Below, one piece after another: positions 26,801 through 38,800 of a stretch of DNA of 41,450 nt. Positions within the stretch are counted from its first letter, which is position 1; each line of letters begins with the position of its first letter. Source of the stretch: Dipetalonema caudispina. Lineage: Eukaryota; Nematoda; Chromadorea; Rhabditida; Onchocercidae. A model generated the notes under the pieces. The model had not been told where the DNA came from and searched no databases. It saw only the letters and a program-made list of their open reading frames with translations. The DNA is taken from contig JABVXV010000408.1 of NCBI GenBank assembly GCA_013365325.1, forward strand, positions 8,399 to 49,848, in the 5' to 3' direction. The translations under genes were made by a program, and so were the position numbers.

Positions 26801-28526
26801 TTTTTTTTTTTTTTTCTCTCAGATTCAGAAATAATCGGAAAAATATTCCTTTATATTAACCACAAATAGCTGGTTGAATTGAGCAAAAATGGTGAATGGA
26901 ATGAATTGGTTCGAAAACTGCTTAGTGCTTTTTTTAAAAATATTATGTTAAATGTTAAGAAAATTTATAGAAATATTATAATGGTGGAAGAATAAAAAAA
27001 AGTTATGTAGATACAATTGAAGGAGATGAAATTCTTGAAATAATATATTTGCGAATTAGATTATTTATTGCATTCTCTGTTTCTAGAATAACTTCCTTTT
27101 TTAGGCCTAAAACTTTAGTTTAGTTTAACATTTTTTACAAACAATTATTCAAAAAAGAATTTGACGTAATTTACGCAAGGATTCAAGGCTTATAACAGTG
27201 TAGTAAAAAAAAAAAAAAAGGAAGTATGACAGAGGGGGAAAATATAACTGTTTAAAAAATGCTTCAATGATATTACTTCACAAATTTTCATTTCTACATC
27301 TTGTTACTTCTATGTTGCATATGGAAAAGAATCATTTAGATTCCGGACATGTAAAAGATATGGAAATTTTGAATTAAGCAACAAGAAAAGCTAATTTTTA
27401 GATTACAGGTTTTTCTTTTTTTTTTTTTTTGCTTTGCGAAAAGAATTTATTTCTAATAGAATTCACTTACGACAAGATTCATTCCATTACGATAAGATTC
27501 ATTTATGGTAAGATTCAATTTAGGACAAGATTAACTTATATCAGAGTCATAGAAAGCTTTTAAGCTTTTAATATCCAATCTAAAATAGCTATACATATTA
27601 CCTCGTTTATTCAAGCTATTCAATTTGTTGCTATAATTTGCATGTTTCAATTTATGCTTTTTGCGCCGTTTGCTATGTTTCTCACAAATAGCTTTCAATG
27701 ATTTATCCTAAAATTTTCAATCACTATTTTACGAGAATTATCTGGCAGAAATAATACATACAAATAAATTGTTATTGTTTTATCTTATTCGAATATATTG
27801 TTCATAGCAAAATTATCATATAAAAATTTTCAACTTCAAACGAAGGAATACTTATATATATGTATGCAAGCATATACGAATTATAATTTCGCTTTTTTTT
27901 TTCCAATTGATTTAATTTCGTATTTTAACAATTCTCAAATATTTGCATTCTTTTGAAAAAGTAAAAAACTATGTAAAACTTTTGGATAAAAGTCAAAATT
28001 TAAAGCAAACAAAAGTTTTTTTTTTTTCAAATTAACCGAAATTTGAGCATAAATTGGAAGATATAGCGTAGATGATGATAATGATAAATCTGTGGATTTC
28101 CATTCATTGCTATTTTCAACATCACGTATTTCTCGTCGATATCGCGTATGATTTATTACTATTTCACAAGTATCATTTTGATGAACGATCAATTTTGATG
28201 ACTAAAATTTTAAAAATTTTTAAATTTTTTCTCGCTTTTTTTCTTGCAAAAAATTCCTTTTCATTTTCCTTACAAAATTCTATTTTATATATTTTTCGAA
28301 CTATCTTTCATTGAATGTTGAAAAAAAAAAAGAGGAAAAACTGACATTTAAAAAAAAAAAAAAAAAAAACATCTACCTGTTGCAATAATAAAATTCCAAT
28401 AATTATTGCTTCCAGAAATATAATTGTAGCAAGAAAAATGATAATCGAACGAATGGATAATTGTTTATTGTAGCACATCGAAAGAAATACATAAAATGTA
28501 ATAATTATAAATAATTTTTCAAACAT
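23895..28526 (-). CDS. Type II membrane protein with C-terminal olfactomedin domain
   Basis: Seven minus-strand exons: 28526-28377, 28201-28037, 27707-27602, 26739-26642, 26548-26483 (acceptor unclear), 25925-25698, 24299-23895; 405 aa. Residues 26-49 form a long hydrophobic helix (SIIIFLATIIFLEAIIIGIL) with no signal cleavage site, so a type II topology is inferred. Start may instead be Met17 (28478). A linker follows with N-glycosylation sites (Asn59, Asn67) and a basic stretch (KHSKRRKKHKLKH). The olfactomedin domain covers about 142-405: Cys142 and Cys336 match the conserved disulfide of the family, and LGYNVFEYYNL, NFIYYTSATSRIYSYHIDG, HLWILYHS, VVNAFIACNHLYTV and IFDDGIIYSITV match its strands. 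Asp283 and Asn331 sit where myocilin binds calcium; the second Asp ligand appears to be Gln. C. elegans colmedins have this topology plus collagen repeats; no Gly-X-Y repeat is visible here. The long intron 24300-25697 is otherwise unassigned. Confidence 0.85.
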
Positions 28527-29182
28527 TATAATTTAATTTACTCCAATACCTAAATTATAATTTTGAAAAATTTTCCATTTTTTCTTTTTTTTTTTTCTCT
28601 CTCTCTCCCTCTCTTTTTTCATTATATTTTCGTTCTTTGTAATGTTATGAAAATTATAAAATATAAAATTGTATGGTTAATAGAGAAGAAATAAAACTAA
28701 TGCTGTTCGAATTGTTCAATTTTTATGCTAATTGATCAATTGAATGTTATTGAAATGTAAATGCAAAAAAAAAAAAAAAAAAAAAAAAAAAGAAGGAAAA
28801 TGAGGGAAAAGAAAGATTAATTAATATCAAGCAAACAATTTCCAAAAATTCAATGAAAGACCCTACAACGGAAATGTCTCCATTTGTCAACCCCTCTTCA
28901 TTTTCTCCTTTTTCCATCTTATTGAAAAAGGCGGTGAGACACTTCTTTCTTCTACTTCTTCGTCGAAATTATAACAGTGGTCAGTTAGCAATCCCCGCTT
29001 TCATTTCCTCTCATACCGTTTCCACCGCTGTCCCGCCCCAAAATATTTATTCATTCAGGAAATGCTTTATGGATTAAAGAGCTTTTACTGCTAAACATAT
29101 AGTGTGCTATTATTATTTTATTATTATTATTATTATCATTTCAAGTAATTATTTCCTTTCTTAAATATCTCTAAATTTGTCC

Positions 29183-29221
<39 letters not shown>

Positions 29222-32200
29222 AGTGTATTTCTGTCTTTCTTCATGTATTCCCATATGTCCTGTGTCAACATTTGTATGTCCATTTATTTATGATATATTT
29301 GTTTATTTCATATATATTAATGCATACAAATACAATAATTAATTATGATAAAAATAATCATTTAATTATGATGTAATAAAAATAAATAACTAAAGTGATA
29401 AATTTCTTTAAAATATAAATGTAATTTTCAGCAAAAAAAACAAAAAATTGAAAAAATGGAAATGGTTGAAATAAAAATTGGAATAAAAAATGATTATTAA
29501 TAATAATTATGGCAAAAAAAAAAAAAAAAAAGTGATGAATAATTAGATTTTTCAATGAAAATTAAATAATTTTTTCGTCCTCTTTTTTTTTCCTGAAAAA
29601 AGAAATTTATCAAAAAGTTTCATTTATTTTCATTTTACTGACATGCTATGCTTCATTCGTTGCTTTTCCCTTCTTTTTTTTCCTCCCACAATTATTTATT
29701 ACTTTTTTCTTTTTGATTTTATTCCTACATAGTAGTTAATCATTCAAGTAAACAAATTATTAGTGAAGTAAACAAGAAAACAAGCAAATATTGAAAAATT
29801 TGTTTTATTTCTCTTTTTTTTTTTTTTTTTTTTTTGCATTTCCATAAATTGTCTGTGATAAATTTTAGAATGCATTTAATTATGATAGAAGTATTTAAAT
29901 TGAAATATATTTGCACTTCAGCAGAACGATTGAATTATTTGCAGTATTAAATTTCTAACATTGTTTGTTTATATGTTATCAGTTGTTTACTATTAACAAC
30001 AATCAAATTCATAAGGTTAAATATTACCATGTTATCGATTGTTAATGGTAAATAAATATCAAATTTATGAGCCTTAATTTGTCGCATGTTCTTAGTTCTT
30101 TATTCATATCATAAATTTTGTATCTTTTAGGCTTTTTTTTTGCATCAAACTGGCCTAATGTATCGATAATTTAAGTGCATTTATCTATAAATGTTTGATA
30201 AAATAAATGGTAACTAACATTTATGGAGTATTAAATAAAAATGCAATTTAAAATTGAATTAAAATTCATGAAATTTTCTTATTTCTAGCAATAAAATTGC
30301 AGCAATCTTACATTAACACTTACATTTCGTAAAAATTTCATAGTGCTATTATCACAGATATTTGTGCATTTCTTTAGTTAAAATTTTTAGCGTAATACTT
30401 TACGTTGCAAACGTCATTAATAATATTTTCACGTATTTTTCCATCTTTGATCACTTACGCATTTTTATCTTTATGTTAGTATTCATTGATGTGAAACATG
30501 GAAAGGTTAAAATTGTAGAAGGAAAAAACGAAGAAAACATTGAAAGTTTCTTTTTGATTCAAAATTTTTTTTAAAAAAAAAAATGCAACACAGCATTATG
30601 ATAAATATTCATCTTCATTGCTTTTTCAAAAAATAACTCTTATATGAAAGCTATGGAAGCTAAAAATAAACGTTAACCTCATTGATTTTTATTATTATAA
30701 CAAAATTTACGTGAACAAGAAAAGTTATTGTATTAAATTTTACGTGAACAAAAAAAAATAAAGCGTGATGAGTTATAGCATTTAAAAGTATTGAATGCTT
30801 ACAAGAATTTTTTGTGGAAACGATTAAGTCTAACGAAAAAAGTGATAGATTTATGTTTAGGTTTAATGAAATTTTATACGTGATCGACACGTAAAGATAG
30901 TCTAATAATAATAGAATGATGAAATGAATCAACAGATTCTATATTCATATGTTGGATAGATTTTAAAAATTAGGACGTGTTCGTTTTGTTTCTAAATTAA
31001 ATCCAACCTAATTGTGTTATTTGTACTGTTTTTACGTTTGATTAAATTGTATGCGTTGCAATTCAACGTAGGCTAACGTATATTCATATTTTAAGCATTT
31101 TACATTATATAAAATTGCAACGAATGATGCTATTAAGTGTTTATCAAATTTGACATATCAAAATAAACACATGCAAAAAAAAGAAGAAAAAAAGAAACGT
31201 AGTAAACGGAAATTAAATGAATGATCAATAATAAATGAAAATTAAATCATCTGAAAAAGTTCAAGCAAAAAAAATAATACTCGACTTTTTTTTTTTAAAA
31301 AAAAGAAAAGCAAATGATATTATTGTTTAACAATTATTCAGAACGAATGTAAATGAATTATTTTAAATTAAAGGCACAAATTGTATCTTCGAAAAAAAGA
31401 AAAAGCATTGACTTTGAGTAAAATATAAAACAAAGCATATTATATTTTACTTTATACACAATCAAATAATTTATTTTATTTCCAATTAATTATCTAACTA
31501 CAAATTCGACTGTTTTTTTTTTTCAACATCCTCAATTCATTTATTGCTAAAATATTCGCTAATATTTGCAAAATGGAATAAAAAAATTTCTTGCAATTTA
31601 AATGATGATGTAATTTTGAATTCATTATAGAATTTGCAAATTATTTCGATTTCAGTTTCAAAATTAATGAAAAATTTTTCCATTCCTATAAAAACATTTC
31701 TAATGAATGTGTCTGATCAATAGTAATAATAACTATTGCATGTTTAAGTAAAAGTCCTTTTCCAAAAACCGTCCCGTTAATTACTTATTTCATCTTTTCC
31801 GGCAACTATAATTGAACGAACAATTTTGCTTGCAAGATTTAATAATTAGAACTGAAAACAATTATACAAGAACGATTAATGGACAATTGCAATTTTCCTA
31901 TTTTTTCTTTCAAATTTCATAATTTTTTAAAATCCTAAGACTAGAATAACTAATTTTGCTTTCCAATTATTTGACTTTGATAGCAAAGAAGAAGAAGTAA
32001 TTTAAGTTTTGTGTGCAACAAAACCTAAGATATGGTCATAACAAAAATTAAAATCTATCAAAAAAAGGAAAGTGTGAAAAAAATTTTCTAATGAAAATGG
32101 GAAAAAAAGAGTTATATTCAAATAATAAAATATTGAGATTAGCTCATGGAAACGAAATGAAATTTCTTTGAAATTTTATTTTCTTACGCTTTTGAAGAAA

Positions 32201-32666
32201 AAAAATCCAAACCATTAAAATTGTGCAGCGTCTTTAATATATCCTTACTTCTATATAATTTACCATATGAAATCTACCGTAATAGTAGCTATGTTACGGT
32301 ATTCCAGAAATGATAAGGCGTTATTCAGGTAAGTAATGATTTAGTGGTTCATTTATCACTTTTAAAGAATGCAATCCTATTAGCAAAACTTGAAAATAAC
32401 GGGATGATTGGTCAAAATTTTTGATAAATATCTAATGGGTTTGATTTTTGTTGAGGCATCTTTCGTTACCAATTAATTGTAATTAACTAATTATGAAGTT
32501 TCGAAGGCGACGACCATTGTATTTTTTTTTCACGCATGGAATCCATAAATGGAATCATACAAATGAATGTTACATTTGTAAAGAATGAAAATACATTGAA
32601 AAAATTTTAAAAAACAAAATTTAAATAGAAAACAAAAAAAGAATTTGAAATGAAATGAATGTTGTT
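28527..32666. other. Gene-free region between the olfactomedin and synaptotagmin-like genes
   Basis: About 4.1 kb of AT-rich DNA with long A/T runs. The exception is about 28855-29065, which is clearly richer in G+C and contains GGCGGTGAG and CCGCTGTCCCGCCCC. It lies 330-540 bp upstream of the olfactomedin gene's ATG and might be its promoter; a 74-codon plus-strand ORF there (28853-29077) has no recognisable family. A 20-bp direct repeat around AAATTTACGTGAACAA occurs near 30703 and 30734, and a short hairpin (TACCGTAA with TTACGGTA) at 32275-32301. ORFs at 30362-30574 and 30660-30932 look like AT-driven chance. Confidence 0.5.
29184..29217. repeat. (CT)n microsatellite
   Basis: An uninterrupted run of about 16 CT/TC units ending in GTGTGAGTG. 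It follows a (TTA)n-like stretch at about 29110-29140. Confidence 0.95.
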
Positions 32667-35600
32667 TCATTCAGAATCGGATGTTGCTTCGGTTACTTGA
32701 ACATTTGGTGCTTCTATACGTCCTTTGAGATGATGTATACCTTTAAATTCTTTTCCGATATGTTCTACTGTATTCTTCCACTGCTCATGTTCCGATTTAT
32801 CAATTGCTAATTTACCGAGATATACTGAACCAATTAAATCATCACCAGCGCTTGTCCTGAAATAGATATAAATGAAATTAATGAGTAGAAAAATAATTAA
32901 CTCAGTTAGATTTATGGAAATTTAGTGAGACTATTTATAGTAATATTCATTGCGATATCAATGTATTACTAGTGGAAACTTACTCGAATAAAATTAAAAT
33001 TTTTATCAGGAATTAAATTTCAACTTTTTGCTTTCAAACCACTTTTTACTCAATTTATTCCTCAATAAGAAATTTTATCACATTACAATCAATCATATTT
33101 ATTTGTATCATTTACTTCTTAACTTCTCTATTCATGTCGCTAATTTACATCAACTTACTTTTCATTATCTTCCAACTTAGCATCCTTCTCCAATTCGGTG
33201 CTATCATTATCTGATAAAGCATTATTTACTTTCAACTTACTCAGTATTATCTTTCAATATTCTATGTCTTACTGTTTCGGCGGAATCAGATGGCAAGGAA
33301 AGATTCTTATCAAAGATTTTACTTCGTCTATTTTTTTTTTTTTCGTCGTTTTATTTAATGGTAATTAGTTTGTTTGGTTAGTTTGATTAACTCATTATGC
33401 TTTCAATATAATTTGTCAAATAAGTTGACACTCATTTTTCACTTCTATCAAGCAAATGTAAACAAAGTACATATAGATATAAGCTTGGATATAAGAACAA
33501 GCCTAATACTGAAATTTAATTAATTCATTCATATATAATATGAAATTTTGCGAAATTTCATTAAATTATGCAAAAAATTCTTATGCTAAAATTACCCATT
33601 CACTTTGGAAAAATTATGCTCGGTCTATTTTAATAGAATATCTGATCTATGCAGGTACAATAAGCGCAACGTATTAAAGTGTAAAATAAATGACGGCTGT
33701 TACTAACTTTCTTTTTTTGTGAAGAAAATAAAATTGAAAAGCATTAATTTATAAAATTGAAATTTTAAGATGTGAAAAAAATTTCAATAACAAAGATTAA
33801 TTTCATCTTTATATTCAATTCAATTGCACTTATGCTTCCAAAGTAGAAAAAAAATTGAAAAAATAAATCCAGTTATAATCCGGGCTGCTAATGCATGTAA
33901 AAGTATAGATAAACGTATAAACGTTATCAATGTCTCGTTATTTCACGTAATTTGACGTAAGAATATACCTTGATAAATCATGAACGGAAACAGTGACACT
34001 GGTATCCTCAAGATCAGTTGATTTCGTTTTCACCAAAAACATAATAGCTTCTTTATACGTTGCGTTACACGTCCCTTTGATTACACGGCTTTGTTTTGTT
34101 TGCGTTACGTTGTTTTGCGTTAGACTTACTCGAACACATACATCTGATTAAAAAATTTCAATTTAAATTCTTCAAAATTTAACATTAAGTTACGAACAAA
34201 AATTAAAAAACAAAATTCTTAGCATTTTCTTGTTAATATTCATCAGTAAAGTATAAAATTTTAATTCAACTTAATTTTTCAGAATATTAGTAAATTTTAA
34301 CTAAATTTTTCGGAATACTAATAAAATAAATTTCGTTTGGAATTTTAAATTCCAAAGTATATGGCTTATTTATTTAATTTTACTACCACAAGTGTTCATT
34401 TTCATTTTTAGTTTAGAATTATTTTAGAATCAAAATACTCAAATAAACTGTAACTTTATGATATATATATAATAAATTTTATTTACTTTTAATTATTTCT
34501 TTCATCACTTAATAATAATAACATCCATACAGGAATGCTAATCGAAGATTACAGTATTTAAATGTACTAAAAATTTCTACCAAACAAGAATGATGTAGGT
34601 AATAAATGATTTATTTTATTTTTGAAGTAATAATTTCTGTATCATGAATCAAAACTTTTTTATATCATTCGATTTTCCTACCTCATCAAATTCTTAAAAT
34701 AATCATCTAAAAATCTAATGAATAGCAATTCTTCTAGCAGTTAATAAGTTTTTAATTTTTAATAAATTTTTGAGTGCTTGTATGTTTCTAAAATTGGTTA
34801 ATGCAAAAGCTGCCTAAATTAGCAATAAAATTTACATGTTAGTTAATGCAGGATTGAATCCAATTTCAATTTTTTTTTTTTTTTTTTTTTTTGTTCAAAA
34901 ATTGAAAAAAGAAACCATTGCTTGCTGAATTTTGTTTATTTCCTACTTATTTATAGTTTGTAATTTCCTCAATTCCACATAAATGATACTTGTCATTTTT
35001 TATACGGAAATCTTTTTTATCCATTTCAGATAAAATCCTTTTATTAAAATTTAGCAAATTTTAATGAAATATTTTCTGAGCTTTGTTTTCGCGAAAAATT
35101 CAATTGGTAGTTTCTTTTCATTCAAAAATTATTCTTAACTTAAATAACACATAAAATTTATATACAGAATTTATGCCTTTTTTTGTTTTTTTCATAAAAA
35201 CTAAACTTGGAAATTTTCACTTCTTATCGTAAATATTCAAAAGAAAAAAAGAAATTGATAATGCAAAGAAAATTGTCCAGTAGCTTCAACAAAAAAAAAA
35301 AAACAACCCCCCTATTATAATAATTTTCTAAAAATTGCTAAAAGACAAAACCGCTTATTTAACCAATTATTATGAACATAAATTTTTATTTGAAAAAAAA
35401 AAAAAAAAAAAAAAAGATTGAAATCCCATATGAATTAAATAAATACGATGTTTACAACCATTATCAATATTACTACTATATTATTGTATTGAAATAAATA
35501 ATGCGTTAATCACTTTTTTTTTTTTGCAATCATTTCATCGATTTAATTCATGAAAACCATAAAATATTTAAAAAAAAAAAAAAAAAAAAATATCCTTCAA

Positions 35601-35835
35601 AGGATAATAGCATTTGAAGTGGTTCAATTTATTTTTGAAGACAAAAATAAAAAATAAGGAAAAGTATTTTCTTATATTATTTTCTCCTTTTTTTCCTCAA
35701 TTTCATTTATTTCTTATATAATATAAATTTTTTCCCTCATCTCTCTCTTTTTTTGTAAACAAATTATTTATGGATGTCTAATTTTTTTTTTTTTTTGATA
35801 AAAATTTATACGTTATGAAATTTTAACAGACAAAT

Positions 35836-35868
<33 letters not shown>

Positions 35869-38800
35869 AAAAAAAAAAAAAAAAAAATTATATCCTCCGT
35901 AAGATTTGTTAACAAAATACAAAGTATATTGGAAAACTGAAAAAAAAAATGACGTTTGATCAGAAAGTACAGTGATAAATTTTCTCGAAAATCTTAAAGA
36001 AATGAAATTTGACTAGAAAGTATGATGAGAGATAGTTACGGAAGTTTAAAAAGAAATTGGTTACACGGCAGAGTAATGCAAATAGCTAATAAATTTTAAT
36101 TAGCAAAATGAAAAGATTTAATTAAATGAGTACTGTAAATATTTCATCTCTAATCATTAAAAGTATCATCTCTAATTTGATTGAAATGAAAATAATCATT
36201 GGGGAAAAGGAAAAAAAAAAACAAAATAATATGCAATATGATGTAATATATGAATGGATTTATTTATGGGTACACATATTTAGAATGAAATTTTTAATTT
36301 ATAGGATTTTCAATTTGAGGTAAGGCTAAAATTATGAAAATTTCTCTTCATTTTTTTCTTTTTATTCATTCATTTAGCAAAAAATTTTTAAACATAATTC
36401 AGCTGGAAAATATTTCCAATTAAATTTATCTATTCTTAAAATAAAAATGAATATTTTAAATTTTATGAAACTTACCAGGTGGTCCAGTAATACCACCTTT
36501 CGGCAAATCTTCCACTTTGATAATATTGATTGTTAAACGGCTTGCTTTTTTTTCCAAACATGTTGCTATGCATAATTTTCCTAATTTCTGAAAATACTAC
36601 GATATATTTCATTTGGAAAAATTTTTGAAATTTCTTTTTTTTTTTTTTTTTTAAATTAATGAAAAGAAAAAATACTTAGTTGCTAATTTCATTTATATGT
36701 GTTTATTTGTTAAACTAATTTCATTTATCGTTAATTTTTCATTTTCATCTTAAGATAAAATCCTGTGATCTTTTTTACTCCGTTTTAAATTACTTTTCTT
36801 GATCACTTTAATCAAATAAAAATGAAATATGGCAATATTGATTTTCTTTTTTTTTTTTTTTTTGACTTGTGACAACCATTGTAATCAATAAGGCTTTAGG
36901 ACTGTAATAAATTTAGGCTAATATTTATGATAATTACAAATTTACAACAGCTATTATTACACAAAGAAAAAAAAAACATTTTAACTATTAGATTATCAAA
37001 TGAATTGAAATGTTTTGAAACAAAATTATTTGTAAATTTTTCGATGAAAAGAGTAAACGAAGAGAAAAATCGCGGGAATCTATCATAGCGGGGGGAAAAG
37101 ATGGGGTGAAAACAGAGCTTTATAATGATCGGTTTCATTTTGTTCATTATACACAAAAATGTAAACCATAAAGAAAAATAAATCACTGAGAGGTTTTTTA
37201 GTTAGATGAATGTAAATAATTTGAAATTTTTGAATATTTATTAATTTAGAAAATATTGAAAAATATGCACAAATGTTTTTAATATTTTGATGTTTAATAA
37301 AATTTTTGATTTATGAAAAAAAAGAAAAATTGAAAAATAATTAATTTGTTGAATTTTTTCTTCTTTTATATGATACATGATTATAATTTCGTTTCATTTT
37401 TATATTAATAAATTTTATACGATATACCAGGATGCTTATATAAAAAAATATTTCTTCAGCTCCAACTATTCTCATCCATTTCCTTCTTTTAATTCCCCAC
37501 TTTTTCCGTTGTTGCAATAGCTTTATGAAGTATTTTTCAACTTTCTATGAAATGCCACTTACTAACTCTTGTCATTTCCTTTCTTTTTCATTCACTTCAA
37601 ATCACATTTTTCCGTCAAAAATGCAATTTTAAAAAGTGATGAACAAATTTTTTCAAGTGCAAAAATTACTATTTCAAAAAGAGATACCATAATTTTGAAA
37701 AAGGAAGCAAAAGAAAAAAAAAAAAAAAAATAATACAATATTTACCAAAGAATTGGACGTAGTAATAACGAAGAACAAAATGTTATTTTAAAATTAAGCT
37801 TAAATTCTTTTTTGAAATAAATTTATTGATAGCAGAATTTTGCTTAGAACTATGCAAATGATTCAAAAATTTGACTTCAAAGTACTTTTGCTCGCTTATT
37901 TCAAATCAGTAGCAATAGTACTTTCTCGGTAATTTGCATATGATTATTGAAGAATAGCCTCCGTTACGATAATTTTGATTCTAATTTTAGATTATTAGTA
38001 AATAAAAAGCCTTGTTTGCCAAAAAAAAAAAAAAAAAAATTAACTTTCAGAAGATAATGGATTATACAAACTCTATAAATACATCTATACGATATCAGAA
38101 ATAAATTGATGAGAAATTAAGATCTTGAAGATTTTAATAATTGAAATGTGAAGTAATTAACGCAAAAGTATGGAAGTGAGAATAAAAATTAGTTGCTTCT
38201 CCTTCAAATGACCTCCAGTTTTGTTGTTTTAACCAAAAATTTCTTTTTATTTGCGATTCATTCATTTCAACTAAATCTTTTTTTTTTTTTCACATACGAT
38301 TTGATAAATTATGCAACATGAAATTTTTGAAATTTATTTAAATCTTTTAGTTTAATTTTTGTTGGTTTCTTATAATTTTTTCAGGATTCTTTGGAAGCAA
38401 ATATTTTTTTTTTCTTGGATAAGTTATAAAAGAATTCAAAAATGGTTCGCTAAATTTAAAAGTCTGAACATATCAATAGGCTAATTAATCATTGCTACTA
38501 GCAAATTAATCATACCAACGGCCAAATACTCTTTCACATAAATATGGCAATATATTTTCTTCTTTTTATTGGCCTGAATTATCATCAAATTGTTCCAATC
38601 AAATTGAGCAATGTTATTAATCAATTTTCCTATTTGTTTTTAACCTTGATTTTTAGGGATGTAAACAAAATTAACATCAAATTTTCGTATTCAAAATGAA
38701 AATAATAAAAACATTTTTAAAATTAAAATATAATTCAGCAAAATTTTTTTCTTTTGGAATTTTGCGATTTGAAGGAATTTAAGGGAACATTTCGAATAAT

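Noticed and set aside
30660..30932. 90-codon minus-strand ORF with several hydrophobic stretches
   Set aside because: Ile/Leu/Phe-rich composition follows from AT-rich DNA, no splice context or family; part of it is a small direct repeat.
36896..37186. 96-codon minus-strand ORF in an intron of the C2-domain gene
   Set aside because: No homology recognised, wrong composition for a C2 exon, and neighbouring C2 exons join directly in phase without it.
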